Source: CAVRQM01 sp963838805 (GTDB lineage: Bacteria > Pseudomonadota > Alphaproteobacteria > Acetobacterales > Acetobacteraceae). From it: DNA of 64,000 bases. A model generated the notes under the pieces. That model did no database searches. It was not told where the DNA came from and worked only from the letters and a program-made list of their open reading frames with translations. Of the stretch, positions 28,283-39,988 are shown one piece after another (positions within the stretch are counted from its first letter, which is position 1; each line of letters begins with the position of its first letter). The DNA lies in the NCBI GenBank assembly GCA_963838805.1, contig CAWISK010000009.1, positions 199,232 through 263,231 on the forward strand, written 5' to 3'. The translations under genes and the position numbers were made by a program.

Positions 28283-29173
28283 TTAGGCGAGCCCCGCCTC
28301 TGCCCGCGCGTTGAGCGCGATGCTGGTCCAGTCGAGCTCACCGCGGCCCTGTGCCTGGGCGGCCAGGAAACGGTCGCGCAGCAGGCTTGCGAATGGCAGC
28401 GGCACCTCGCTTTCGGCGCCGGCCGCCAGCGCCAGACCCACGTCCTTGGCGCCCAAGGTCAGCCTGAACCCAGGCGGCGAGAAGGCCCGGTCGAGGATGA
28501 AGCGGCCATAATTCTGGTGGATGACCGAGGCGAAGATGGTCCGGCTCATCATCTCGTGGAACGCCCGCGCGTCCACGCCCCGCTTCTCCAGCAGCGCGAA
28601 CGCCTCGCCCATCGCCTCCATCGCCGAGGCGATCAGGAAATTGCCGGCGACCTTGCCGGCGGGTGCCGCATCGGGGGCCTCCCCGAAATCGAAGATGCCC
28701 TGGCTCACCGCCTCCAGCACCGGACGCACCCTGGCCAGCGCCGCCTGCTTGCCCGACTGCATGATCCACAGCTTGCCGGCGGCCGCGGCGTCGGGGCGGC
28801 CGAACACCGGGGCGGCAACCCAGTCGCTGCCCGCCGCCTCGTGCCGGGCTGCGAGCCGCCGCGCGAGGGACACCGAGATCGTGCTCATCGAGATATGCAC
28901 GCCGCCCGGCCCAAGCCGGTCGGCGAAGCCGCCCGGGCCGTCCGTCACCGCCTCCAGCGCCGCGTCATTGGCGAGCATGGTGATGGCCGCACCGCCCGGC
29001 TCGACCGCCTCGGCCGGACTGCCGGCGCGCTCGGCCCCGCGCCCGACCAGCGCATCGGCTGCCTGCGCAGTGCGATTCCAGACCCGCACCCGGAACCCCG
29101 CCTCCAGCAGCCGGCCGGCAATGGCGCTGCCCATGCCGCCCAGCCCGATAACCGCGATCGCCTGTCCGCTCAT
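28283..29173 (-). CDS. NAD(P)-dependent 3-hydroxyisobutyrate dehydrogenase-like protein
   Basis: This beta-hydroxyacid dehydrogenase family member has about 296 residues. The Rossmann motif is AVIGLGGMGSAIAGRLLEAG. The substrate-binding segment appears as HISMSTISVSLARRLA rather than the usual DxSTIxP, and the catalytic lysine lies in PAGKVAGNFL (K-x3-N). It may act on a short hydroxyacid, a tartronate-semialdehyde-like compound, or as an imine reductase. I prefer the ATG at 29173. It is divergent from the LivJ-like gene. Confidence 0.87.
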   Translation of the reverse strand: MSGQAIAVIGLGGMGSAIAGRLLEAGFRVRVWNRTAQAADALVGRGAERAGSPAEAVEPGGAAITMLANDAALEAVTDGPGGFADRLGPGGVHISMSTISVSLARRLAARHEAAGSDWVAAPVFGRPDAAAAGKLWIMQSGKQAALARVRPVLEAVSQGIFDFGEAPDAAPAGKVAGNFLIASAMEAMGEAFALLEKRGVDARAFHEMMSRTIFASVIHQNYGRFILDRAFSPPGFRLTLGAKDVGLALAAGAESEVPLPFASLLRDRFLAAQAQGRGELDWTSIALNARAEAGLA

Positions 29174-29292
29174 AACGATTTCCTCACGTTGCGCCCATGC
29201 ACCAGGGCTTTTCCACACTGCCGGTTCCGCCTAGGCTGGCAACAGCCGTGCATCGAAGCGCGGTCAAGCACAATCCTTGGGGACATCACGTC

Positions 29293-30415
29293 ATGACGAA
29301 GGGTACTTTGCTGGCCAGCGGCGCCGTGGTGGCGATGGCGGCCATGCTGGCGGCAGCGCCTGCGCGCGCGCAGGACACGATCAAGGTGGCGACCGCCGGC
29401 CCGATCACCGGCGAATATGCTGCGTTCGGCGCGCAGATGAAGACCGGCGCGGAGTTCGCCGTCAACGACATCAACGCGGCGGGCGGCGTGCTCGGCAAGA
29501 AGCTGGTGCTGGAAGTCGGCGACGACGCCTGCGACCCGAAACAGGCGGTCTCGGTCGCCAACAAGTTCGCCAATGACGGCGTGGTGTTCGTGGACGGGCA
29601 TTTCTGCTCCTCCAGCTCGATCCCCGCCAGCAAGGTGTATCAGGAGGAGGGAATCCTGCAGATGACCCCGGCCTCCACCAATCCGGCCTACACCGACGAT
29701 GGCGGCTCGCTGACCTTCCGCATGTGCGGCCGCGACGACCAGCAGGGCATCCTGGCCGGCAAGACGCTTGCCACGACCTTCAAGGACAAGAACGTCGCCA
29801 TCCTGGACGACAATTCGACCTACGGCAAAGGCATCGCCGACCAGACCAGGAAGAACATGCAGGCGGACGGCAAGAAGGAGGTCATGGACGCTCATTATAC
29901 GCCCGGCGAGCGTGACTACTCCGCGCTGATCAGCCGCATGAAGGAGGCCAAGATCCAGGTCATCTACATCGGCGGCTACCATCCCGAGATCGGCCTGATC
30001 ACGCGCCAGGCCCGCGAGCAGGGGATGGACGCACAGGTGCTGGGGCCGGATTCGCTCGACACCAAGGATCTCTGGCAGATCACCGGCAAGGCCGGCGAGG
30101 GCCTGATGTTCACCTTCGGCGCCGACCCGCGCGACCGCCCGACCGCCGCGGACGTGGTGAAGGAGTTCCAGGCCAAGGGCATCAACCCCGAAGGCTACGT
30201 GCTCTATACCTACGCCGCCATGCAGGCCTGGGCCGAAGCGGCGACCAAGGCGGGCAGCACCGATCCCGCGAAAGTCGCGGCCGAGCTGAAGTCCGGCGGC
30301 CCGTGGAAGACGGTGCTGGGCGACATGCCGTTCAACAGCAAGGGCGACACAACGGCGCAGTACCGTCTGGTACAAGTGGCACGACGGCGACTACAAGCAG
30401 ATGCCATCGACGTAA
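29293..30415 (+). CDS. Branched-chain amino-acid-type ABC substrate-binding protein, 3' frameshift
   Basis: This LivJ/LivK-like periplasmic binding protein has a signal peptide ending near APARAQ and the mature start DTIKVATAGPITGEYAAFG. Downstream landmarks are DDACDPKQAVSVANKF and GHFCSSSSIPASKVY. Near 30365 an extra C shifts the frame just before the end. Removing it gives a normal C-terminus (WYKWHDGDYKQMPST) stopping at 30413-30415; the uncorrected frame runs to 30423. It probably serves the leftward Liv genes across the locus. Confidence 0.86.
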
Positions 30416-30525
30416 TGCAGTAATGCGGTTCTCGCTGCCCGCTCCTGGAAGCACGTTCCGGGGACGGGCAGCATGGACCGGTCGTCGGTGCAGTCCAGGG
30501 ACACCCGCGATCGCGTGGCGCCGTG

Positions 30526-31032
30526 CTACTTCGCCGCTTCCGGATGTCCCACCGGGTGATAGGCGCGGCCGTAATAGATCAGCCCGCCATGCACCGCGCC
30601 GTGCCGCAGCGCCACCACCTCGCCGAAAAAGACGCTGTGCGTGCCGACATCGGTGGATTGCGCGATGCGGCAGTCGAACGACACCGCTGCCCCGTGCAAG
30701 GCCGGGGCGCCGGTTTCCATCGCGTACCACTCGGCCGTGGCGAACCGCGCCTCCCCCTCCCGGCCGGCAAGGCCGGCGAAGACGTTGGACACGTCGGTCT
30801 GGCTGGCGGCGAGGGTGTTGATGCACATGACGCGGTTCGCCAGCAGGGCCGCGTGGCTGTCGTTGAAGCGGTTGCAGCAGACCAGCAGGGTCGGCGGGTC
30901 ATCGGTGACGCTGCACACCGCCGAGGCGGTGAACCCGCGCCGCCCGCCAGGTCCGCTGGTGGTGATCACGTTCACCGCCGCCCCCAGCCGCGCCATCGCC
31001 TCGCGGTAGCTGTCCCGACTCACCACGCACAT
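30526..31032 (-). CDS. Flavin reductase family protein
   Basis: This protein of about 168 residues belongs to the HpaC/RutF flavin-reductase group, which supplies reduced FMN or FAD to a partner monooxygenase. Landmarks are the flavin-binding RRGFTASAVCSVTDDPPTLLVC and NDSHAALLANRVMCINTLA, with the late THSVFFGEVVAL. The ATG at 31032 has an AGGAG site. No monooxygenase gene lies beside it, so the partner is elsewhere or flavin reduction serves another role. Confidence 0.86.
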   Translation of the reverse strand: MCVVSRDSYREAMARLGAAVNVITTSGPGGRRGFTASAVCSVTDDPPTLLVCCNRFNDSHAALLANRVMCINTLAASQTDVSNVFAGLAGREGEARFATAEWYAMETGAPALHGAAVSFDCRIAQSTDVGTHSVFFGEVVALRHGAVHGGLIYYGRAYHPVGHPEAAK

Positions 31033-31101
31033 CACTCCTGCACGGGCGGCACACTGGCAGGGCGCGGCGCACAACTCCAGACAGGCGGGCCTGCGGACAG
31101 C

Positions 31102-31131
31102 AAGGGCGCCGCGATCGCTCGCGGCGCCCTT
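31102..31131. terminator. Stem-loop downstream of the CsbD-like gene
   Basis: A perfect 12-bp stem (AAGGGCGCCGCG with CGCGGCGCCCTT) closes a 6-base loop. It lies 24 bp beyond the 3' end of the leftward CsbD-like gene and upstream of the flavin reductase. No long T-run follows, so termination may be partial. Confidence 0.6.
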
Positions 31132-31154
31132 GGCCTTGGCGCGTGGTCGCTGTC

Positions 31155-31340
31155 TCAGGGCTTCTTCATGGCATCCCGGGCTGCGTCCTTGGCCCCGCCG
31201 ACGGCGCTCTCCACCTTGCCGGCCGCCTTGTCCGCGGCGCCTTCACCCTGCAGCTTGGCATCGCCCGTCGCCTTGCCGACGCCCTGCTTGACGGCGCCCT
31301 TGGCCTGGTCGACCGCGCCGGAAACCCGATCCTTGTCCAT
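31155..31340 (-). CDS. CsbD family stress-response protein
   Basis: This is a 61-residue, highly charged, Ala/Gly/Lys-rich protein starting MDKDRVSGAVDQAKGAVKQ. The repeated helix pattern (AVDQAKGAVKQGVGKATGD) is the CsbD signature. Such small proteins are typically induced by general stress; their biochemical role is unknown. It lies between livF and the flavin reductase and has its own downstream stem-loop. Confidence 0.83.
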   Translation of the reverse strand: MDKDRVSGAVDQAKGAVKQGVGKATGDAKLQGEGAADKAAGKVESAVGGAKDAARDAMKKP

Positions 31341-31429
31341 CGAAGAGCCTTTCACTGGTGGTGCCGTTGCAACGGCCGGGCGTCGCCCGGGTTGCGTGCC
31401 GCCGCGGTGGCTCACACCGCGCGAGCCTC

Positions 31430-32152
31430 TCAGTGACCACCTTCCAGATAGGCCGCCCTGATTTCCGGCCGGGCCAGCAGGTCGGCCCCGGTTCCGGCCA
31501 TCGTGATCGCACCGTTGACCAGCACGTAGCCGCGATGTGCCAGGCGCAACGCCTGGAACGCGTTCTGTTCGACCAGTAGCACGGTCAGTCCCGTGCTGCG
31601 GTTCAGCTCGCGGATGGCCGAGAAGATTTGGCGCACGACCAGCGGTGCAAGGCCCAGCGACGGCTCATCCAACAGGAGCAGACGCGGACGGCTCATCAGC
31701 GCGCGGGCAATCGCCAGCATCTGCTGTTCACCGCCTGACAGCGTGCCGCCACGCTGGGCCTCGCGCTCACGCAGGCGCGGGAAGAGTGCAAACACCTGCT
31801 CCAGCGTATCGGCCTGCTCGGCGGGAGTCCGCTTGTGCGCACCCAGGACCAGGTTCTCGCGCACGGTCATGCGCGGAAAGATGCGCCGTCCCTCCGGCGA
31901 TTGGGCGATCGCGCGGCGCATGATGGCGAAGGTGGGCAGGTAGGTGATGTCGTCGCCTTCGTGGACGATGCGGCCGTTGCGCGCACGCGGGCTGCCGCAG
32001 ATCGTCATCATCAGGGTCGATTTGCCGGCACCGTTGGCGCCGATCAGCGTCACGATCTCGCCCTGCCGCACCTCCAGATCGACCCCCTTCAGCGCCTGGA
32101 TCGCGCCATAGAAGGCGGTGACGCCGGACAGGCTCAGCAGTGCCGCGGTCAT
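31430..32152 (-). CDS. livF: Branched-chain amino-acid ABC transporter ATP-binding protein LivF-like
   Basis: This is one of two ATPases of a LivFGMH importer, 240 residues. Walker A is GANGAGKST, the signature LSGGEQQMLAIARAL, Walker B RLLLLDEPSLGLAP, and the H-loop VEQN. These features, with the C-terminal YVLVNGAITMAGTG, separate LivF from LivG. It is the last transporter gene of the leftward operon and its start overlaps the livG end by 4 bp. Confidence 0.92.
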   Translation of the reverse strand: MTAALLSLSGVTAFYGAIQALKGVDLEVRQGEIVTLIGANGAGKSTLMMTICGSPRARNGRIVHEGDDITYLPTFAIMRRAIAQSPEGRRIFPRMTVRENLVLGAHKRTPAEQADTLEQVFALFPRLREREAQRGGTLSGGEQQMLAIARALMSRPRLLLLDEPSLGLAPLVVRQIFSAIRELNRSTGLTVLLVEQNAFQALRLAHRGYVLVNGAITMAGTGADLLARPEIRAAYLEGGH

Positions 32153-33009
32153 GCGGCGGCGGCGGCATCAACCACCACCTCCTCGTCCTCGTCGCCGGTG
32201 CCGAGATAGGCGGCGATAACGGCCGGATCCTCGCGGATCTCGTCGGGGCTGCCGTCGGCGATCTTGCGTCCGTGATCGAGCACCACGATGTGGTCGCTGA
32301 TGCGCATGACCACGCCCATATCGTGCTCGATGAGCAGGATCGAGCAGCCGGAGGCGCGGATGCGCAGCAGCAGATCGGCCAGCTCGTCGCTCTCGCGCGG
32401 GTTGAGGCCGGCTGCCGGCTCGTCGAGACATAGCAGCAGCGGGTCGGTACCACATGGCGCGGGCGATTTCCAGCCGGCGCTGCGCGCCATAGGGAAGTGC
32501 TCCGGCCGGATCGTCGGCACGGGCGAGAAGATCGGTGGCTTCGAGCCAGCCGCGCGCCCGATCGATGGCCGCCCGCTCCCGCGCACGGTAGTCGCCGATG
32601 CCGAACACCGCCAGCAAACCGCGCGGCACGTTCGGCATCATCGCGTTATGCTGCGCCACCAGCAGGTTCTCAAGGGCCGTCATGCCGGCGAACAGGCGGA
32701 TGTTCTGGAAGGTGCGGGCGACGCGCGCACGCCGGGCGATGGCGTGGCCGGGCAGCCGCTCGAGTGCGAGCGCCGCGCGGCCTGGCTCGTGCAGGCGCAA
32801 CTGGCCGGAGCTGGGGCGGTAGAAGCCGGTGATGCAGTTGAACACGGTCGTCTTCCCGGCCCCGTTCGGGCCGATGACGGCGGTGATCTGGCCCACGTGC
32901 GCGCCAAAGGACAGCGCATTGACGGCGAGCAGCCCGCCGAACCGCATGGTCAGCAATTCGACGTCGAGCAGCACGCCATTCTGCGCCGCTGTCTCGCCCA
33001 CGGCGGTAC

Positions 33010-33013
<4 letters not shown>
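32149..33013 (-). pseudogene. livG: LivG-like ABC ATPase, frameshifted
   Basis: This is the second ATPase of the Liv importer. The N-terminal half reads MRFGGLLAVNALSF, Walker A GPNGAGKTT, then VARTFQNIRLFAGMTALENLL and EIARAM. Near 32450 one extra base (TGGTACC for TGTACC) breaks the frame. The second half continues DPLLLCLDEPAAGLNPRE and LLIEHDMGVVM. Corrected length is about 288 residues. The start is uncertain: a TTG overlapping the livM stop at 33013, or a GTG at 33001. The break is probably a sequence error because the rest of the operon is intact. Confidence 0.82.
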
Positions 33014-35300
<2,287 letters not shown>

Positions 35301-35596
35301 CGGGCAGTCTCCACCCTCGGTTTCCCGGCAAGTCGACTTACCGTCCCGCGATTGGTGAAGCACGGGGTTGCGCGGCGCGCAAGTCTCGGTCCTGGCTCCG
35401 GTCATGTTGGGTGGCCGGTGCCTCGGCGGCTTAGGCGGCTTCGGCGGGGTGAGGATAGCGGGGTGGCCTTCCCCCGAACCCCGGAGGGGACTCTTCGGCC
35501 TACCGAGGCGCTCGCCGCGTTTCATTCACGCGGCCCAGGACAGCGGGTTGCAATCGCGCGGCGGGACGCATAAGACCGGGCCGCCGATCGACGGAC
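35301..35596. other. Spacer between livH and tRNA-Gly
   Basis: This stretch of about 296 bases has no credible gene. It contains short GGCGGCTT-type repeats near 35425-35450 and must hold the leftward livH promoter and the rightward tRNA promoter. No clear hexamers were assigned. Confidence 0.4.
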
Positions 35597-35671
35597 GCGG
35601 GCGTAGCTCAGGGGTAGAGCACAACCTTGCCAAGGTTGGGGTCGAGGGTTCGAATCCCTTCGCCCGCTCCA
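35597..35671 (+). tRNA. tRNA-Gly (GCC)
   Basis: A 75-nt cloverleaf can be drawn by hand. The acceptor stem GCGGGCG (35597-35603) pairs with CGCCCGC (35661-35667). The D stem is GCTC/GAGC, the anticodon stem CAACC/GGTTG, and the loop TTGCCAA has anticodon GCC at 35629-35631. The T arm GAGGG TTCGAAT CCCTT is present. The discriminator is T and CCA is encoded. It lies 58 bp from the IS5 copy and next to the mosaic region, a typical integration hotspot. Confidence 0.96.
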
Positions 35672-35697
35672 GAATCTCCCAGAGATTTCAAGCGGAT

Positions 35698-35723
35698 AAG
35701 AACGGCCCTTCGGGGCCGTTCTT
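35698..35723 (+). terminator. Rho-independent-type terminator after tRNA-Gly
   Basis: AAGAACGGCCC, loop TTCG, GGGCCGTTCTT forms a perfect 11-bp stem with a stable tetraloop, followed by GCTT. It starts 26 bp after the tRNA 3' end and ends 5 bp before the IS5 end, so it terminates the tRNA transcript. Confidence 0.85.
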
Positions 35724-35728
35724 GCTTA

Positions 35729-36657
35729 GAGTCCGTTTGGAATCGCAATCTCAACGAGCCAAACGGCGTAGAAGCAGCATCGCCGAGGCGGCGTAGAGGA
35801 AGGCCTCGGCGGAAGCAACTGTCCGCTCGAAGTCTTTTGCCAGCCTGCGATTGCGGTTGATCCAGGCGAGGAAACGTTCGACCACCCAGCGGCGGGCGAT
35901 AACGACGAAGCCGACCTGGCGCTCGGCCTTGCGCACGATCTCGACCCGGATCGAGCTGCTGGCCGCTACGCGCGGACCCTGGTAGCCCGCATCGGCAAAA
36001 GCGATTTTCACGAATGGCCAACTCGGACGAGACGCCCGCAACAACGGCCCGGCCCCATCGCGGTCCTGCACGCTCGCCGCATGCACGTGCAGCTTAAGGG
36101 CGCGGCCGTCCGTGTCCACCAGAGCGTGCCGCTTGCGTCCCTTGATCTTCTTGCCGCTGTCGTAGCCCCGTACGCCGCCGCTTTCCGTCGTCTTGACGCT
36201 TTGGCTGTCGATCACGGCGGCCGTCGGGCTGGCCTCGCGCCCGGCCCGTTCACGGTCGAGCATGACCAGATGATGGTTGATGCTCTCCCACACGCCATCA
36301 TCGCGCAGCCGGATGAACCAGCCATAGACGGTGCGCCAGGGCGGAAAACAGCGGGGCAGCAGCCGCCAGGCGATGCCACCTCGCAGGACGTAGAAGATGG
36401 CGTTGACGATCTCGCGCATCGGCCACGCCCGCCTACGGCCGCAGCCGGACTCGGCTGGCAGGAACGGCGCTATGATCCGCCACTCCGCGTCGGTGGTGTC
36501 GCTTCCATAGCGCAGCCCGCAGCGGCTATGCTGCCGCCGGGTGGTTGGGGTCCACATCGAGGCCTCGTCCAAGGTGTCGCAACCCCGACAAATCACGATT
36601 TGCCCCAACCATCCAGCGCCTCAGCCAATCATGCCGGAAGCGTTCTCAAACAGCCTC
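35729..36657 (-). mobile_element. IS5 family element (IS1031-like), copy 1
   Basis: This 929-bp insertion sequence has imperfect terminal inverted repeats: GAGTCCGTTTGGAATCGC at the left, and GAGGCTGTTTGAGAACGC read inwards from the right, agreeing at about 12 of 18 positions. It is nearly identical to copy 2 at 55827-56755 but inverted relative to it. One base difference was noticed in the region just upstream of the transposase start. Flanking triplets are TTA on the left and TCA on the right, so there is no exact 3-bp target duplication, unlike copy 2. Confidence 0.93.
35751..36557 (-). CDS. IS5 family transposase (copy 1)
   Basis: This DDE transposase has about 268 residues and starts MWTPTTRRQHSRCGLRY. 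The catalytic pattern appears as VIDSQSVKTTESGGVRGYD (first Asp), FADAGYQG (second Asp) and RWVVERFLAWINRNRRLAKDFE (Glu). A longer frame starting at 36608 adds 17 residues and is less likely. The gene is intact and in one frame, so the element may be active. Confidence 0.92.
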   Translation of the reverse strand: MWTPTTRRQHSRCGLRYGSDTTDAEWRIIAPFLPAESGCGRRRAWPMREIVNAIFYVLRGGIAWRLLPRCFPPWRTVYGWFIRLRDDGVWESINHHLVMLDRERAGREASPTAAVIDSQSVKTTESGGVRGYDSGKKIKGRKRHALVDTDGRALKLHVHAASVQDRDGAGPLLRASRPSWPFVKIAFADAGYQGPRVAASSSIRVEIVRKAERQVGFVVIARRWVVERFLAWINRNRRLAKDFERTVASAEAFLYAASAMLLLRRLAR

Positions 36658-36659
36658 TC

Positions 36660-36925
36660 AGGGCGTTCCCGGTCCGAGTGCTCGCTGGGACGACTTTAGC
36701 ATCACGATCAGAGCGGGTAGTGACAAGGCGGCCCATGATGCCATCTCAAAATTAGAAGCTGCATCAATTCGTCCCTCATTTTCGACAGAATTGATCCGGG
36801 AACTAAAGTTCGCAACATGCCTTCCCGAGAGAATCGCAGCGTCTACAATAGAGGCACGTCTCCTTGATCGGAACGGTATTCAAGAGACCCTCGCCAGAAC
36901 GACACGGGTACTGCACGTTTGCTGA
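36660..36925 (+). pseudogene. C-terminal remnant of a helicase-like protein
   Basis: Directly beyond the IS5 end an open frame reads DKAAHDAISKLEAASIR and then LKFATCLPERIAASTIEARL, ending at 36925. The LKF-x2-CLP pattern recalls the C-terminal tail of large DEAD/DEAH (Lhr-type) helicases, but the match is by eye only. The 5' part is missing, apparently removed at the IS5 insertion. Its lower GC suggests a foreign origin. Confidence 0.4.
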
Positions 36926-36994
36926 CATCACGACGAGTGGACACCGCCGGGTCCGTGGAACGGATAGATCAATTTCCTCGATCATCATCGGCAG

Positions 36995-38440
36995 TCAAGC
37001 GGGCTTCGTAATCTCGAAGTCAGAGCTGGCCCCTTCTTGTGTCCGAATGCTCAACCGAGGGCCGGCAGGGAGTTCAAGGCGGACGATCAATCCTCCGCCC
37101 TTTCGATTGCCGAGGGTGATATCGCCGCCGTGCTCCCAGACGATCGACCGAGTGACGGAGAGCCCGAGCCCGACCCCACCCGTGCTGGGGTCGCGCGCTG
37201 CCGATCCTGTAGAAGGGCTCGAACACCTTTTCCCGCTCACTCCGCGGGATCCCAGGGCCTTCGTCCTGGACCAAGATCACGACCCGGCCAGCATCAGGAG
37301 CAAGCGTCACTTCGGCCTTGCCGCCATACTTGACGGCGTTGTCCACCAGATTGGAGATCGCCCGCCGCATGGCCGTCGGCCGACAGGAAATCGTCACGTC
37401 GCGCGGTCCCGAGAAGGTCACTTTCTCGCCCGCATCCACGGCATCCTCGCAGATGCCTTCGACCAGAGCGCTCAGATCGACGAGCGATCGAGCCTCCTGC
37501 TTCGCATCGTCGCGTGCGAATGACAGGATCGATTCGACCATGCCATTCATCATGTCGAGTTCGTCGAGCATCTTCTGCTGATCCTCGAGGCCTTGGGCCA
37601 TTTCAATGCGCATGCGCAGCCGCGTCAGCGGTGTCCGAAGATCGTGCGACATCGCCGCCATCATGCGTGTGCGATCTTCGTTGAAGCGGCGGAGCCGTTC
37701 CCGCATTCGATTGAAAGCCCTAATGATTCCTTCAATCTCCCGCGGCCCATGCGGCGGGACTGACGGGTCGTCGCCGCTGGGGCCGAGGCGATCGACCGCT
37801 GCGGAAAGTTCAGAAAGCGGCTTTACGACGCGCCTGGCTGCCATGACCGATAAGAGCGCTGCCAAGGCAAGCGCGAGGATCACCAGGCAGCAACGCTGGC
37901 GAGAGAGAATTCGGCCGCCACCGGGTCGCTCGGAGGCGGCGGATCAAGGTTGAACACGACCAGAAGCCATTGACCGTTCGAGAGGGAAGCTTCGATCCAG
38001 ACACCGTTCTCGACGCGCCCGCCTGCTGGCCCCGCCTTCTCATCGGCCAGACGATAGCGGTCGGCGACGATCACCGGTCGGGGCGCGCTGAGGGCTGCCT
38101 CGATGCGATGGCGCATCGCCTCCGCATCCGGTTCGCCGCGATTGCCCAGATTCGGGGCGGGCGCGTCGAGCAGGCGAAGGCGGACTTGCGGAAGCTGCGC
38201 GTTGGCGACGACGGTCGGTCTGTCCGCTACCGGCGTACCGTCGAGGATATCGAGCAGTGCGGCCACCCGGCCGGGAAGCTGTCGCAGGAAGCGTTCCTCG
38301 ACCTTGGGAAGCTCCTGCCGGCGCTTGAAGCCAAAATAGGGCAGCGCGGTCGTCACCACCCGTTGAAGGCCGAATCCGAGGACCATCGCGACGACGACCG
38401 CGAGCCCGACGGTCGTGGTGATGCTGTCCGGTCGCCGCAT
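36995..38440 (-). pseudogene. Sensor histidine kinase, frameshifted
   Basis: This membrane-bound kinase partners the response regulator next door. The N-terminal part has a first transmembrane helix, a periplasmic loop of about 130 residues and a second helix broken by a missing G near 37885. Then come the HAMP region, H box MMAAMSHDLRTPLTRLRMRIE, N box NLVDNAVKYG and G1 DEGPGIP. A second break near 37195 is followed by G2 GGVGLGLSVTRSI. Corrected length is about 480 residues. The start overlaps the regulator stop (TGATG). Sequence error or real loss cannot be told apart here. Confidence 0.82.
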
Positions 38441-39171
38441 CACCAGGGTGCCCCGTTGAGGGTGACGTCGGCCGTGAGGATGTATCCCTCGCTCCGCGTC
38501 GTCTTGATCAGCGCAGGCTCCTTGGGATCAGCTTCGAGACGGCGGCGCAGCCGGCTGATGTAGAGATCGATGGTGCGATCGAAGGCATCGCTTGACCGCC
38601 CCCGCGCCAGATCGAGCAGCTGGTCTCGTGTCAGCACGCGTTGCGGATGCTCGACGAGTGCCAGAAGCACGTCGAACTCAGCGGCACGGAGATCGACCAG
38701 CGCATTCGCCGGCGAGCGTAGCTCCCTTCGCGAGGCGTCCAAGCGCCAGCCCGCGAACTCGAAGACCCGCCGCCCGCCAGCGGGCGATCCGGGGATGGGC
38801 ATCGCCGCGCGCCGCAGGACGGCACGAACGCGTGCAAGCAGCTCGTGGATGCTGAATGGCTTCGCGAGATAATCGTCGGCGCCGATTTCGAGGCCGGCCA
38901 CCCGATCGAACTCCGATCCCTTTGCCGTGAGCATGATGATTGGGATGGTCCCGTTGGCGCGTAGCCGTCGGCAGACGCTGAGGCCATCCTCGCCCGGCAT
39001 CGTGATGTCGAGGATGATGAGATCGATGCGCGCCGCGCTCATCGTCTGCGTCATCGCAGCAGCATCCTGCGCAACGGACACGCGAAATCCGTTGCCGGTC
39101 AGGAAGCGCGTGAGAAGGCCGCGCAATTCCTTGTCGTCATCGACGACCAAGATGTGCCGTGACTCGTCCAT
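38440..39171 (-). CDS. OmpR-family response regulator
   Basis: This 243-residue regulator has a receiver domain (HILVVDDDKELRGLL; phospho-acceptor Asp55 in LIILDITMPGEDG; the lysine of YLAKPFS) and a C-terminal winged helix (RAAEFDVLLALVEHP, IDLYISRLRRRLE). The ATG at 39171 gives MDESRHILVVDDD. It is first in a leftward two-gene operon with the sensor kinase. The stimulus and targets are unknown; no effector gene is adjacent. Confidence 0.92.
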   Translation of the reverse strand: MDESRHILVVDDDKELRGLLTRFLTGNGFRVSVAQDAAAMTQTMSAARIDLIILDITMPGEDGLSVCRRLRANGTIPIIMLTAKGSEFDRVAGLEIGADDYLAKPFSIHELLARVRAVLRRAAMPIPGSPAGGRRVFEFAGWRLDASRRELRSPANALVDLRAAEFDVLLALVEHPQRVLTRDQLLDLARGRSSDAFDRTIDLYISRLRRRLEADPKEPALIKTTRSEGYILTADVTLNGAPW

Positions 39172-39358
39172 GGCGTCACAACCATCGCATGTCTGCCGCA
39201 GGTCCGTGACAACCGGATTGTAGTCTAGTGTGTCATTTCCCGGGATTTGACATACTGCTTCAAGAAAAGCCGGTCCGCATGACATCCTCCTGACGAATCA
39301 TCGCTCCAAACTCCGCCCACTCCGGCTCAGGCCGATAGGCAAACGCCGAGGTGGCCCT

Positions 39359-39638
39359 ATGGAGATCCGTGACCTCGAGTATCTGGCGGCATCAGCGACG
39401 GCCGGCAACTTCGCCCGGGCGGCCGAGGCTGCGGGCATCAGCACCTCGACGATCAGCCGCCGTGTCGCGCGGCTCGAAGACGAACTCGGGCTGGCGCTGT
39501 TCGAGCGTGGGCATGCCGGCGTCCGCCTGACGCCCGGTGGACGGGCCGTGATGCAACATGTGCGGCGCGTGCTCGGCGAACTGGAGGCCCTGAAGAGCTC
39601 CGGCAGCGTGAGCGGCGCCGGCGACGTGGGCGAGATCT
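39359..39638 (+). pseudogene. LysR-type regulator, truncated by IS3
   Basis: Only the first 93 or so residues remain: a LysR winged helix (LEYLAASATAGNFARAAEAAGISTSTISRRVARLEDELG) plus the linker helix. The frame runs into the inverted repeat of an IS3 element at 39639 and stops. The sequence type resembles the LysR-like regulators carried by Tn4371-type integrative conjugative elements, consistent with the TrbG fragment on the other side of the IS. That link is inference. Confidence 0.8.
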
Positions 39639-39703
39639 GAGGTGGTCCCGGAATTTGGGACAGGTGCTTAAGCTTGGTTCGCCCTGGCTGGAGGACGGAC
39701 CCG

Positions 39704-39988
39704 ATGACGGGCAAGCGGAAGCGGTATTCGGCGGATTTCAAGGCGAGGGTTGCTTTGGAGGCGCTGCGCGGTGAGCTGACGACGGCGCAGCTGGCGGCCA
39801 AGCATGGCGTGCATCAGACGATGATCAGCGAATGGAAGCGCCAAGCGGTGGACGGTCTGGCGGAGGTGTTTGCCGGCAAGACGGAAGCGAAAGAGGGCAT
39901 CCGGGAAGGAGAGCTGGAGAAACTGCACGCGAAGATCGGGCAGTTGGTGGTGGAACGAGATTTTTTGGCGAAAGCCTCCGGTCGATGA
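39704..39988 (+). CDS. IS3 family transposase OrfA
   Basis: This 94-residue helix-turn-helix protein starts MTGKRKRYSADFKARVALEALRG and has a leucine-zipper-like C-terminus (ELEKLHAKIGQLVVERDFLAKA). It overlaps orfB by ATGA. A run of six T at about 39961 near its end could support the programmed -1 frameshift that makes OrfAB in this family. Confidence 0.9.
   Translation: MTGKRKRYSADFKARVALEALRGELTTAQLAAKHGVHQTMISEWKRQAVDGLAEVFAGKTEAKEGIREGELEKLHAKIGQLVVERDFLAKASGR

Noticed and set aside
31170..31300. A repeat array suggested by the Ala/Lys-rich composition of the CsbD-like gene
   Set aside because: The repetition is at the level of helix composition in a short protein; no DNA repeat is present.
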